From an uncultured Bacilli bacterium (GTDB lineage: Bacteria > Bacillota_I > Bacilli_A > RF39 > UBA660), in NCBI GenBank assembly GCA_934091015.1, contig CAKOKM010000012.1:1-30997 (forward strand): a stretch of DNA of 30,997 bases. The letters are read 5' to 3'. Below are positions 1 to 8,208 of the stretch, in pieces (position 1 is the stretch's first letter; every line of letters begins with the position of its first letter). The position numbers and the translations under genes were made by a program. The notes beneath the pieces are model-generated. The model saw only the letters and a program-made list of their open reading frames with translations, ran no database searches and was not told where the DNA came from.

Positions 1-152
1 AACGATTATATTATACTATAAACAGACTTATTGCAGTTATTTTATTAAAACCGGAAATTCAAATGAAAATTCGCGCTATTGATTTTTATTAGCAAGTTTT
101 TATTGATTTTTTTAATTATTTAACATATTATATACGCAAAAGGAACAATAAT

Positions 153-995
153 ATGACAAAAGAATATGAAGAATTAGCTTTATCTTATTTAAATAGTACT
201 TTTTGTATAGAACTAATAAAATATATAAAATCAAGAGACGATTATCCATTATTTAAAGACATATATAAATTAGTTAAAATAAATGGTGATGCTAGTTCTG
301 TAGATTTTAATAAAATTAGAAGTATGTATAACGAATTATTTAAAGTTAATGATGTAATTTATTATTCTAAGAATTTACCAGTTTTTAAATATTTTAGAGA
401 TAAAAAAATTAAAAAGTTAGAAATGATTTCACCATTTGATGTACCAATTAATTTTATAAATGGAAATGGACTTGCTTGTAGTGTTGAAGGTGGTATAGTT
501 CCATATAATAATAAAAATATTAGATATGTGAGAAAATTAAATTTAACTTTAACTAAAGCAGTATTAGAATCATATGCTCATGAAATTGCACATACTCAGC
601 AAACTTTTATATCAGGAGTCAATAACGAAATGATTCCAATATTTATGGAAATAATTGCTAGAGATTATATAAATAGTGATGATTATATAATTAAATTAAG
701 ATTAAATAGCTTATTAAATAATTTAGAATTTATTATAAATAATCCTTTTCCACATGATGAACTATTAATAGTACAAAAAGATGACGCTATTAAATATGCT
801 GAATCCACATTAAAAGCATTTCTGCTCTATTTTATTTATACTAATGAACAATTATCAAGTAAGAAGGCCCAAATTATAGATGGAATCCAAGATTGTTTTG
901 ATAAAACATTAAGTGTGAGAGAGTTTCTTAATAAATTTGATATAAAAGAAAATAATTATAAAAACTTATCGTTAATAAAACAATATTTTAAATAA
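153..995 (+). CDS. Hypothetical protein with HExxH metallopeptidase-like motif
   Basis: A 280-residue soluble protein with no signal peptide or clear membrane segment. Residues 143-147 read HEIAH, a zinc-binding HExxH motif, in the context SYAHEIAHTQQ; Glu159 or Glu166 downstream could be a third ligand as in gluzincins. The rest is Lys/Asn/Ile-rich and I recognise no named family. The ATG at 153 is preceded by a purine-rich AAAAGGAAC at a suitable distance. It is a single gene closed by its own hairpin terminator before the ger operon. The motif is seen directly; that it is an active protease is inference. Confidence 0.7.
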   Translation: MTKEYEELALSYLNSTFCIELIKYIKSRDDYPLFKDIYKLVKINGDASSVDFNKIRSMYNELFKVNDVIYYSKNLPVFKYFRDKKIKKLEMISPFDVPINFINGNGLACSVEGGIVPYNNKNIRYVRKLNLTLTKAVLESYAHEIAHTQQTFISGVNNEMIPIFMEIIARDYINSDDYIIKLRLNSLLNNLEFIINNPFPHDELLIVQKDDAIKYAESTLKAFLLYFIYTNEQLSSKKAQIIDGIQDCFDKTLSVREFLNKFDIKENNYKNLSLIKQYFK

Positions 996-1020
996 CTTAC
1001 CATTTTTTGGTAAGTTTTAT
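994..1020 (+). terminator. Rho-independent terminator of the HExxH gene
   Basis: A perfect 8-bp stem (AACTTACC / GGTAAGTT) with a 7-nt loop, followed by a T-rich stretch. It begins at the stop codon of the preceding gene and separates it from the germination operon. Confidence 0.8.
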
Positions 1021-1052
1021 TTTATCTAAGCCATAATAAAACAAGTGATAAT

Positions 1053-2447
1053 ATGTTTATAGTAAATAAAATTAAAAATAATTATAAAAATATACCTGAT
1101 TTAAAAACCAGAAAAATTAAATATCAATTATCAAATATTTATATTTTTTATCTTGAAACAATTTGTAGCAGTGAACAAATTAATGATTTTATATTAAAAA
1201 ATATTACTAATCCTAATAATAATAGAAAAATTAATAATATATTAGCTACTCCCAACTTTAATTTGATTAAATTAGATGAAATAGATAAATATTTGTTTAA
1301 TGGATTTACTATTTTAGTTTATCAAAATAAAATATATGCTTTGGAAACTAAAGCTAATTTAGATCGAAGTATTAATACTCCCGAAATTGAACAAGAACTA
1401 TATGGTCCAAAAGATGCCTTTGTTGAAAATTATCAAAAAAATATTGGGTTAATCAAAAGAAGAATTAAGTCAAAAGATCTTAAAATAAAGGAATATAATA
1501 TTGGTAAATATACAAGTACAAAAACTGGTCTATTATATATTGAAGGTATAACTAAAGAAGAATACATAAATAAATGTGATAATATTTTAAAAAATATTAA
1601 TATAGATGGAATAATTGATACAGGAGAATTAAAAAAATATATTATTAAAGAATCATCTAATCTTTTTCCTAAGGTAAAATTAACTGAAAAACCTAATTCA
1701 GTTTCTCATGCTCTTTTGGAAGGTAAAATTGTTATAGTGGTTGATACTTCTCCATTCGCTATAATAGTTCCAGCTGTCTTAGCTGATTTTATTAATCCGA
1801 TATCAGATAATTATCTTTATGCCTATAATGTTAACTTTAGTAAAATTTTAAGATTACTTTGTCTATTTATAACCGTTTTAACACCTGCTTATTACATTGC
1901 AATTGCTAATTATAATCAAGAAACTATTCCATCTAAATTATTAATAAGTTTTATTACTCAGATAGAAGGCGTTCCTTTTCCAACTACTATTGAAGCGTTA
2001 ATAATGTTAATAATATGTGAAATATTAAGAGAAAGCGATATTAGATTTCCATCTAACTATGGCTCTGCTATATCTATATTGGGAGCTTTAATAATAGGAG
2101 AAGCTGCAGTTAACGCTAGTATCGTTAGTCCTATCATGATTATAACTATTTCTTTAACATTTATAAGTAGTATGGTCTTTAATAATATTGAACTTAATTC
2201 TGCTTTAAGATCATGGCGATTTTTAAGTTTATTTATAGCATCTCTTTATGGATTATTTGGTGTTGCAATATCATTTATTCTTTTAATAATTAATTTAACT
2301 AGTAGCTATTCTTTTAATTTGTCATATAGTTTCCCTGCATCGCCTTTTAACTTTAATTATTTAAAAGAAACATTAATTGCCGTTAAACAAAAAAATAATA
2401 CAAAAAGATCTAAGTACTTAACAAATAATATTAGAAAGCAAAGATAA
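1053..2447 (+). CDS. gerA: Spore germination protein, GerA family (receptor A subunit)
   Basis: A subunit of a germinant receptor, which in spores sits in the inner membrane and senses nutrients to trigger germination. The 464-residue protein has a hydrophilic N-terminal half followed by membrane segments from about residue 235 to 425. The family stretch GPKDAFVENYQKN followed by IGLIKRRI matches the conserved 'GPxxxFVExxxxNIxLIRRRI' region of GerA/SpoVAF proteins. It is first of three genes: the gerC start lies 2 nt after its stop and gerB follows, so the receptor is complete in the order A-C-B. Length is typical of the family. The germinant cannot be told from sequence. Confidence 0.95.
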   Translation: MFIVNKIKNNYKNIPDLKTRKIKYQLSNIYIFYLETICSSEQINDFILKNITNPNNNRKINNILATPNFNLIKLDEIDKYLFNGFTILVYQNKIYALETKANLDRSINTPEIEQELYGPKDAFVENYQKNIGLIKRRIKSKDLKIKEYNIGKYTSTKTGLLYIEGITKEEYINKCDNILKNINIDGIIDTGELKKYIIKESSNLFPKVKLTEKPNSVSHALLEGKIVIVVDTSPFAIIVPAVLADFINPISDNYLYAYNVNFSKILRLLCLFITVLTPAYYIAIANYNQETIPSKLLISFITQIEGVPFPTTIEALIMLIICEILRESDIRFPSNYGSAISILGALIIGEAAVNASIVSPIMIITISLTFISSMVFNNIELNSALRSWRFLSLFIASLYGLFGVAISFILLIINLTSSYSFNLSYSFPASPFNFNYLKETLIAVKQKNNTKRSKYLTNNIRKQR

Positions 2448-2449
2448 AT

Positions 2450-3508
2450 ATGAAAAAATTAATATTACTAATAATACCATTTTTAACTTGTGGTTGTTTT
2501 AATTATTTAAGTCTTAATGACATAGCAGTTGTTTCTTTAGTTCATATCGATTATCAAGATGATAATTATATTCTAACTGTTGAAATTAGAGAAAATGAAA
2601 AAGATAATCCTAACACTTCAAGTATTTATTCAAATAAAGGAATATCTTTAGATTATACATTTGAAAATATAGGTCTAACCTTAAATAAGACATTATATCT
2701 GGTCGATGTAGATACTGTTATACTAACAGAAAATGTAATAAATAAAAAATTTGAAAGTACTATTGATTATATTACTAGGGAAAATAATATAGGAAATAAT
2801 TTTAATATATTAGTGTCTAATGAAGATATTAATAATATAGCTAAATTAATAAAAGAAAAAAATAAAATAATAGGTTCTTATTTTAAAGACACTATAAATA
2901 ATGATTATAATAATACTGTAAATATTAAATTTAATAAATTTATTAAAAATTATCTTAACGAATATAAAGATATGATATTACCATATGGAAAAATTGAAAA
3001 TGATGAATTTACTCTTAATGAAGCTATTATTTTTAATGGTGATAAAGATTCAATTATTGTTAATAATGATTATATTAAAATTTATAACTTACTTAATAAT
3101 ATTAATAAATATACTTTATTTAAAATAAATTATAATAATGGTTATATTGTATATAGAGTCAAAGATATTAAATCTAAATTAAAGTTGGATTATAATAATA
3201 ATTTTGAAATAAATATTAATATTGTTGGTAATTTTAATGAAATGGATAATATTGATTTGGATAAAAATAATATTGAAAATTTAATTAATTTAACTAAAAA
3301 TCATATTTATAATGATACTATTTCATTTATGGATATTCTTAAAAAAAACAACATAGATGTTCTAGGATTTAAAAAAATTATTTATAATAAAACAAAAAAT
3401 AAATTAGATGATATAAATGATTTAACCATTGAAGTTAATATAAACTTAACTTTAGAAAGAGAAGAACTTACTTTTGATAATATAGGAGCTAAGAAAAATG
3501 AAATATAA
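2450..3508 (+). CDS. gerC: Spore germination lipoprotein, Ger(x)C family (receptor C subunit)
   Basis: The C subunit of the germinant receptor, a lipoprotein on the outer face of the spore inner membrane. Residues 1-15 form a short lipoprotein signal (Lys2-Lys3, hydrophobic core) and Cys16 is the likely lipidated residue. The following GCFNYLSLNDIAVV resembles the GCWDxxEINxxAxV start typical of Ger(x)C proteins. The 352-residue length is normal. It is extremely Asn/Ile-rich, reflecting the base composition. It begins 2 nt after gerA and overlaps gerB by 11 nt, indicating coupled translation. Confidence 0.93.
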   Translation: MKKLILLIIPFLTCGCFNYLSLNDIAVVSLVHIDYQDDNYILTVEIRENEKDNPNTSSIYSNKGISLDYTFENIGLTLNKTLYLVDVDTVILTENVINKKFESTIDYITRENNIGNNFNILVSNEDINNIAKLIKEKNKIIGSYFKDTINNDYNNTVNIKFNKFIKNYLNEYKDMILPYGKIENDEFTLNEAIIFNGDKDSIIVNNDYIKIYNLLNNINKYTLFKINYNNGYIVYRVKDIKSKLKLDYNNNFEININIVGNFNEMDNIDLDKNNIENLINLTKNHIYNDTISFMDILKKNNIDVLGFKKIIYNKTKNKLDDINDLTIEVNINLTLEREELTFDNIGAKKNEI

Positions 3509-4457
3509 TAAATTAGAATATAATTCAGCTTTATTTTTATCTAGTTCATCATTATTTTTAGGAATTGGAATAAGCAATATAATTAATACTATTGGTAGTG
3601 ATTCTTGGATATCAATTATTTTAGGAACAATTTTAGGATTAATGTTAAATTATATATATACTAAATTACCCAAAAAAGAAAATAAAATCATAATATATAT
3701 TTATAGTTTTATTTTACTTAGTTTAGATATCCTGTTGATAACAAAATTAATATCTTCTATTTATTTAAATAAAACTCCTGATTTATTGGTTCTTTTACCA
3801 TTAATATTATTGGTATATTATATATCTAATAAAGGTATTAATACCATTTTTAAAACTTCTTTAATTATAGCATTCATTTATATTTTAATTTATTTAATTC
3901 CTTTTTTAGCACTTGCACCTAAAATTAATATTGATGAATTTAAACCAATATTAACATCAAATTTTATAGATATTATTAAATGTAGTTTTGAATATGCATT
4001 TATAAGTACTGCCCCATTTTTAATGTTTTCTAAATTTAAAGAAAATTATAATTATAAAACTTATTTATTTTCATCGTTATTAATACTTATTATGTTTATA
4101 GTTATCATCGGTAATTTGAGTACTAATTTAGCTAAATTATATAGATATCCTGAATATATGGTATTTAAAGAAATATCTTTACTAGGTTTTATTGAAAATA
4201 TACAAAATATATTATCTTATTTGTGGTTATTTAGTTCAATTATATTTTCTTCTATTGCTACATATAATATAAAAAGAGTTTCTAATAAACCAATATTAAT
4301 CATAACCTTGATATTCGTAGTTTTGATATTAAATAATATTTTTTTGAAAAGCTATATTTATACTGAATATATAGCTAAATATTATGGATTAATATTATTA
4401 GCTCTAATAATACTTTATTTGTTATCGAATCTATTTAACAAAAAATGTAATCGTTAA
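3498..4457 (+). CDS. gerB: Spore germination permease-like protein, GerB family (receptor B subunit)
   Basis: The B subunit of the germinant receptor, an integral membrane protein of the amino acid-polyamine-organocation transporter fold. The 319 residues contain about nine to ten hydrophobic segments and little else; the family usually has ten and about 365 residues, so this is on the short side. The N-terminal LFLSSSSLFLGIGISNI resembles the first helix of endospore germination permeases. The start overlaps the end of gerC by 11 nt. The operon ends in a hairpin shared with the convergent pgsA gene. Confidence 0.9.
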   Translation: MKYNKLEYNSALFLSSSSLFLGIGISNIINTIGSDSWISIILGTILGLMLNYIYTKLPKKENKIIIYIYSFILLSLDILLITKLISSIYLNKTPDLLVLLPLILLVYYISNKGINTIFKTSLIIAFIYILIYLIPFLALAPKINIDEFKPILTSNFIDIIKCSFEYAFISTAPFLMFSKFKENYNYKTYLFSSLLILIMFIVIIGNLSTNLAKLYRYPEYMVFKEISLLGFIENIQNILSYLWLFSSIIFSSIATYNIKRVSNKPILIITLIFVVLILNNIFLKSYIYTEYIAKYYGLILLALIILYLLSNLFNKKCNR

Positions 4458-4470
4458 TGATTACATTTTT
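4440..4470. terminator. Bidirectional terminator between gerB and pgsA
   Basis: Near-perfect inverted repeat: AAAAATGTAATC, 6-nt loop, GATTACATTTTT. A-tracts and T-tracts on both sides let it work for both convergent transcripts. It overlaps the last codons of gerB and the stop of pgsA. Confidence 0.85.
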
Positions 4471-5060
4471 TTAGTTAAAATTTCTTTATTTACCATATAA
4501 TATTGAATTCCTGAATATACAGAAAATACACAAGCTATTATTACTAAATAATATCCAATTGAGAATCCAAATAATTCAAATGGTAAATTGGAAAAAAACA
4601 TTAAAGATAATCCAAACATCATACATACGGTTTTAATTTTACCAGCCTTGCTAGCGCCTACTGCTTTCCCATTTTTATTACTTGCTATCATTTTTATTGA
4701 ATCAACAAATGTATCTCTAAGTACAATAATCACGGGGATAATCACTGGTAATAAATCATTACATGCCATTATAATTAATACACCATTTACTAAAATCTTA
4801 TCGGCAATAGCATCCATTACTTTGCCAAAATCAGTTACTTGATTATTTTTTCTTGCTAAATTTCCATCAAGGAAATCTGTTACAGAAGCAATTATAAATA
4901 AAATTCCGCAAATTATATATTTTAAGCTTATTGTTACTTTTCCCATCACTAAATATTTTGTTTCTTGAATACCCATTTCATAAAAGGGAAATAACATTAT
5001 AATTATTATTAATATAGATAAAAATATTCTTCCTAAAGTTATCTTATTTGGTAAATTCAT
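4461..5060 (-). CDS. pgsA: CDP-diacylglycerol--glycerol-3-phosphate 3-phosphatidyltransferase
   Basis: Makes phosphatidylglycerol phosphate from CDP-diacylglycerol and glycerol-3-phosphate, the committed step to phosphatidylglycerol, in the cytoplasmic membrane. The CDP-alcohol phosphotransferase signature DG-x2-AR-x8-G-x3-D-x3-D is complete: Asp62, Asp65, Gly66, Ala69, Arg70, Gly79, Asp83 and Asp87. The N-terminal MNLPNKITLGRI is typical of PgsA. 199 residues and several membrane segments fit the family. A strong AGGAGGT precedes the ATG. It follows the RodZ-like gene by 10 nt, an arrangement also found in Bacillus. Confidence 0.96.
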   Translation of the reverse strand: MNLPNKITLGRIFLSILIIIIMLFPFYEMGIQETKYLVMGKVTISLKYIICGILFIIASVTDFLDGNLARKNNQVTDFGKVMDAIADKILVNGVLIIMACNDLLPVIIPVIIVLRDTFVDSIKMIASNKNGKAVGASKAGKIKTVCMMFGLSLMFFSNLPFELFGFSIGYYLVIIACVFSVYSGIQYYMVNKEILTKKM

Positions 5061-5070
5061 TTAAACCTCC

Positions 5071-5547
5071 TTATTTAGTGAAAAAATTTAATATATTAGT
5101 TCCAGCATCTCCAATTGTTACTTGTTTAACACTCCAAATTATAGCTAATACAACTAATATAAAAATTATTATTATTGTTATTACAAAACTTTTATTGTCT
5201 TTTAAAGGAGCTTGTTTAGTATAAGGTGATGCTATTTCATTATTTTGATTTGCTTCTTTAATGTCTTCTTTAACAGCTTCTTCTATTTTTTTAATTTGTA
5301 ATTTTGATGTTTTTTCAAACATGTATTCATTAAATTCATCTATTACTTCAACTGGATTTAATCCTAAATATTTAGAATATTCTGTAAGAATTCTTTTTAA
5401 CTCAAATAAATCTTTAAAGGCACCTATGTTTCCTTCTTCAACTTGAGTAAGTTTTAATTCATCAATATTTAAATCTTTTGATACTTCTTCAAGACTTAAT
5501 CCGGATGATTCTCTAGTACTTTTAAGTACTTCACTAATCTCGATTAT
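5071..5547 (-). CDS. rodZ: RodZ-like helix-turn-helix membrane protein, apparent AUA start
   Basis: The ATG at 5322 covers only the C-terminal 83 residues (linker, membrane helix near its end, short tail). Reading the same frame upstream stays open and encodes a RodZ-type HTH_25 domain: EVLKSTRESSGLSLEEVSKD, then a helix ending YSKYLGLNPVEVIDEF. The frame closes at a TGA (5554-5556). Between that stop and the domain there is no ATG, GTG or TTG. The codons are ATT (5553), AAA, ATA (5547), ATC (5544). AAAGGAG (5563-5557) lies 9 nt before ATA, 12 before ATC and 3 before ATT. I chose ATA, giving 158 residues; the exact start is inference. RodZ links the MreB elongation machinery to the membrane. 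Order rodZ-pgsA is as in Bacillus. Confidence 0.8.
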   Translation of the reverse strand: MIEISEVLKSTRESSGLSLEEVSKDLNIDELKLTQVEEGNIGAFKDLFELKRILTEYSKYLGLNPVEVIDEFNEYMFEKTSKLQIKKIEEAVKEDIKEANQNNEIASPYTKQAPLKDNKSFVITIIIIFILVVLAIIWSVKQVTIGDAGTNILNFFTK

Positions 5548-5556
5548 TTTAATTCA

Positions 5557-5563
5557 CTCCTTT
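5557..5563 (-). promoter_or_regulatory. Shine-Dalgarno site that decides the RodZ-like start
   Basis: AAAGGAG on the minus strand is the only good ribosome binding site upstream of the HTH domain. A GTG inside it (5557-5555) runs into a stop after one codon, so it cannot be the start. A TATAAT hexamer lies just upstream (5570-5565), so transcripts from it would begin inside or after this site; read-through from rnpB would carry the site intact. Confidence 0.55.
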
Positions 5564-5576
5564 ATTATAAATAAAA

Positions 5577-5915
5577 AATAACATTTAATAAGCCATGTTC
5601 TGTACCTTTTCAGGTGGCAATCATTTATCTATCTTACGATTCTTATCTTGCTTCATTTTGCAATTTAAAACTCCCCTACCAAAATTTGGGTTTCTCACTC
5701 ATGGGGTTTACCACGTTCCACTTTACTCGTTTCCAAGTAAACTCGTCTCTTTGGCACTTTTATATCTAATTTAACCAGTTAAGGTTATTTCGAAGCCGTT
5801 AGCATTTGCTACCTAAGGTTATTTTTTCCCTTAGCATGAACTTTAAAGTCATCTCAGACTTTGTGAGCATGGACTTTCCTCTACATTAAATGCAGCGATT
5901 GCCTAAAATATTATT
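5577..5915 (-). ncRNA. rnpB: RNase P RNA, bacterial type B
   Basis: Catalytic RNA of ribonuclease P, which matures the 5' end of tRNAs. The minus strand carries the universally conserved blocks in order: AATCGCTGCA, then GTAGAGGAAAGTCCATGCTC, then GTGGAACGTGGTAAACCCC, then GAGAAACCCAAATTTTGG (a Bacillus-type stretch), and AGATAAATGATTGCC close to the 3' end. The ends pair as helix P1 (about 5915-5904 with 5588-5577), followed by a T-tract that may aid termination. The 5' end of P1 overlaps the gpsB stop codon by about 5 nt. Location beside gpsB matches Bacillus. Ends are accurate to a few bases. Confidence 0.96.
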
Positions 5916-6225
5916 CTTTACCATAAACAATTTTTTCTAAATTTGATAATCTTCTTAGAAGGTCAGTATTACCATTGGGCATGCCTGTATCACTTGCACT
6001 AATTTCTTCTTTAAGACGACGATATTCAGCACTTATTTTACGATTATCTTCTCTTAAATTTTTATTTTCATTTTCAAGTGATTTAATAGTTTTAATTAAT
6101 TCTGTATAATCCCTTATTACCATATCTAGATAACGATCTACTTCTTGCATACGATATCCTCTTGCATCAATTTTAAATTCATGTCTTAATATTTCATCAG
6201 GGTTTAGATATAATTTTTCTTCCAT
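5911..6225 (-). CDS. gpsB: Cell division regulator GpsB (DivIVA domain)
   Basis: A small cytoplasmic coiled-coil protein that links penicillin-binding proteins to the divisome and shuttles between septum and side wall. Residues 8-32 (ILRHEFKIDARGYRMQEVDRYLD across them) match the GpsB/DivIVA N-terminal domain, including the Arg-Gly-Tyr turn, followed by a heptad-rich coiled coil to about residue 75. 104 residues is normal. GAAGGAG precedes the ATG. It is immediately upstream of rnpB, as in Bacillus, and its stop codon lies inside RNase P helix P1. Confidence 0.95.
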   Translation of the reverse strand: MEEKLYLNPDEILRHEFKIDARGYRMQEVDRYLDMVIRDYTELIKTIKSLENENKNLREDNRKISAEYRRLKEEISASDTGMPNGNTDLLRRLSNLEKIVYGKE

Positions 6226-6255
6226 TAATACTCCTTCTAACTATCAATAATTTTA

Positions 6256-6360
6256 TTATTTATCCTTTGATTTGTCAAGTTCGTCATATATTTTCAAGAT
6301 ATCTTCATATATTATTATTTCTTTTGTCTTCTCAATCATTTGTCTAAAAATGCTACTCAT
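6256..6360 (-). CDS. Possible 34-residue protein upstream of gpsB
   Basis: An ATG at 6360 opens a 34-codon frame, MSSIFRQMIEKTKEIIIYED to DKSKDK, ending in TAA. GGTGAT seven bases upstream could serve as ribosome binding site. It is charged and predicted largely helical. It sits 30 nt upstream of gpsB on the same strand, so it would be in the same transcript. I recognise no family. Support is position, a modest binding site and codon use like the neighbours; it could be chance. Confidence 0.35.
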   Translation of the reverse strand: MSSIFRQMIEKTKEIIIYEDILKIYDELDKSKDK

Positions 6361-6412
6361 AATATCACCAAGATTATAATACAACATTATTTTACAAAAA
6401 ATCTTGAATTCG

Positions 6413-8125
6413 TCAAATTATGCCAAAATATTTAAGAATTGAATCAGCGATAGTATTACCTATTAATTCTTTGTTATCCATTATCCATTTAGCATCTTCT
6501 AAATAATCATGATGAGCAACTTCTACAAGAATACCAAATTTAGGCATTCTAGTTTCACCTAAGGCACCATTAGAATATTTAACTCCTCTATTACCATTTT
6601 CTTTATCATAGTAAATATTCATTAAATCGCTTTGAATCATGTTAGCTAAACTATAAGTATTACTTGTTTGATCATTAATCCAAGTTTCTACTCCTTTAGA
6701 GGTATGGTTTGTACTAGCATTAGAATGAATAGCAATATGTAAATCAGCACCATAATATCTTGAATCTGCTACCCATAAGTTAATATTACCATTGGGATTA
6801 TTACGATAAACTTTAATATTATAATCTTTTAATCTTTTTTCAATATAATTGGATAAATCATTCATTTCTTTTTCTTCATTAGTATAGCCAACTGATTTAA
6901 CACCTAAATTACCATCTTGATTTGAAGGACTAAGATATACTTTATAATCAGTTTTATTACCAATGTTTAAGTTGTATGTTGATACTAGACTATCATAAGA
7001 TTTATCTTCTTTAATTATGGTTTTAATTGTGGTATTTTCTTTTATTAAAATAGGATTATCATAAACAAGGCTAGTCTCATTAGGTTCTGTCCCATCTAAT
7101 GTGTAATAAATAGTTCCTTTATTATTGGGATTATTTAAAGTAATATAAGAATTCTCTTTAATATAATTTGAATCTTTATTAATATAAACTGGTAAAAGTG
7201 TTTCTTTTTCTTTCATTTTAAAACTAACTATTGCTTCTTTACTATATGATTCATAATCTAGGTATTTAGCTTTAATTTTAAATGTATAATTATTATCTTT
7301 TACAAAAAATTCAGAACTAATGATGGCTCTATTTTGATTTAAAGATACTTCTTTAATTAAGATATCATCTTTAAATATTTCTAAAATATATTCGGTAGCA
7401 TTATCTCCCCCGGTAAATGTTAGAGGTACATCTTGATAATCTAATAAAGCATCATTTTGAGGACTAACAATTGTAATATCACTTATTGGTGATGTGTTAG
7501 AATATAATGTAATTGAATTTATTTCAGTATCGTTATCAAATAATTTAGCAGTTAATGTTTGAGTAAGACCATTAAAATATTTTTGTTTAATAATGTATTC
7601 ATTATCTTTAATTTCTTCTTTATAAATTAAAACATTATTATCATATAATCCGATTTGATAATTTTTATTATCTTTATTTAATTCACCATCAATATATAAT
7701 GTGTAGTCTTCATTATTATCAAGTACTAAGTTATTATCTTTACTAAATGATGGTTCTGTATAAGTGAATTCATATGGATTTTTTACCGAAATACTTTCGC
7801 CATTTTTATCATAGGCATATATAACTAATTTATATTTTTCATCATATCTTAAATTGTTTAAATCAAAATCAACAACATTTTCCGTAGTTTTTTCATTAAA
7901 AATTATTTCGCTACTTTCATCATAAATTATTACTTCATAAACAGTTGCATTTTTTGTTTTTTCATATTCAAGATGATATTTAGTATTAACGTTTGTAAAA
8001 TTTGTTATTTTAAAACTTTTTAAGAAATCATCACTATTAACGATAGAATAAGATGTAGCTAAAGAACCTATAAATAAGGTTATTAAAGCAATTAAAATAG
8101 TTCTTATTTTAAGTTTTCTTATCAT
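6413..8125 (-). CDS. Secreted N-acetylmuramoyl-L-alanine amidase with chitobiase-C-like domain
   Basis: Cleaves the amide bond between muramic acid and the stem peptide of peptidoglycan, outside the cell. 570 residues: N-terminal signal or anchor (about 8-27, after basic residues), several beta-rich FN3-like segments to about 310, a chitobiase/hexosaminidase C-terminal-type module (about 315-390, core TIYYTLDGTEPNETSLVY), then an Amidase_3 domain (about 395-568). Visible catalytic or metal positions are Glu in GYTNEEKEMN, His in AIHSNAS and Glu in VEVAHH. The first metal ligand, usually in GHGG, is replaced by the SPSNQ variant, which I recall in a subfamily of Bacillota amidases. A terminator of the helicase gene precedes it, so it probably has its own promoter. 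Confidence 0.87.
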   Translation of the reverse strand: MIRKLKIRTILIALITLFIGSLATSYSIVNSDDFLKSFKITNFTNVNTKYHLEYEKTKNATVYEVIIYDESSEIIFNEKTTENVVDFDLNNLRYDEKYKLVIYAYDKNGESISVKNPYEFTYTEPSFSKDNNLVLDNNEDYTLYIDGELNKDNKNYQIGLYDNNVLIYKEEIKDNEYIIKQKYFNGLTQTLTAKLFDNDTEINSITLYSNTSPISDITIVSPQNDALLDYQDVPLTFTGGDNATEYILEIFKDDILIKEVSLNQNRAIISSEFFVKDNNYTFKIKAKYLDYESYSKEAIVSFKMKEKETLLPVYINKDSNYIKENSYITLNNPNNKGTIYYTLDGTEPNETSLVYDNPILIKENTTIKTIIKEDKSYDSLVSTYNLNIGNKTDYKVYLSPSNQDGNLGVKSVGYTNEEKEMNDLSNYIEKRLKDYNIKVYRNNPNGNINLWVADSRYYGADLHIAIHSNASTNHTSKGVETWINDQTSNTYSLANMIQSDLMNIYYDKENGNRGVKYSNGALGETRMPKFGILVEVAHHDYLEDAKWIMDNKELIGNTIADSILKYFGII

Positions 8126-8167
8126 TTAACTTCCTCTATTCTATTATAAATTATATAATATTTTTTA

Positions 8168-8202
8168 GAGAAAAAAAAGACAATATTTTTTACATTGCCT
8201 TT
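8168..8202 (-). terminator. Rho-independent terminator of the helicase gene
   Basis: On the minus strand AAAGGCAAT (8202-8194), 9-nt loop, ATTGTCTTT (8184-8176; one G-U pair), followed by a run of T. It lies directly downstream of the helicase stop codon. Confidence 0.8.
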
Positions 8203-8208
8203 AAAATT

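Noticed and set aside
1..152. Possible gene or regulatory element at the left edge
   Set aside because: Only A/T-rich sequence with stops in all frames; no convincing promoter, hairpin or RNA gene.
4588..4842. 84-residue plus-strand ORF within pgsA
   Set aside because: Antisense shadow of pgsA, whose catalytic signature is complete on the other strand.
5071..5322. 83-residue ORF from the ATG at 5322 as a complete gene
   Set aside because: The same frame continues upstream with a clear RodZ HTH domain; the ATG is internal.
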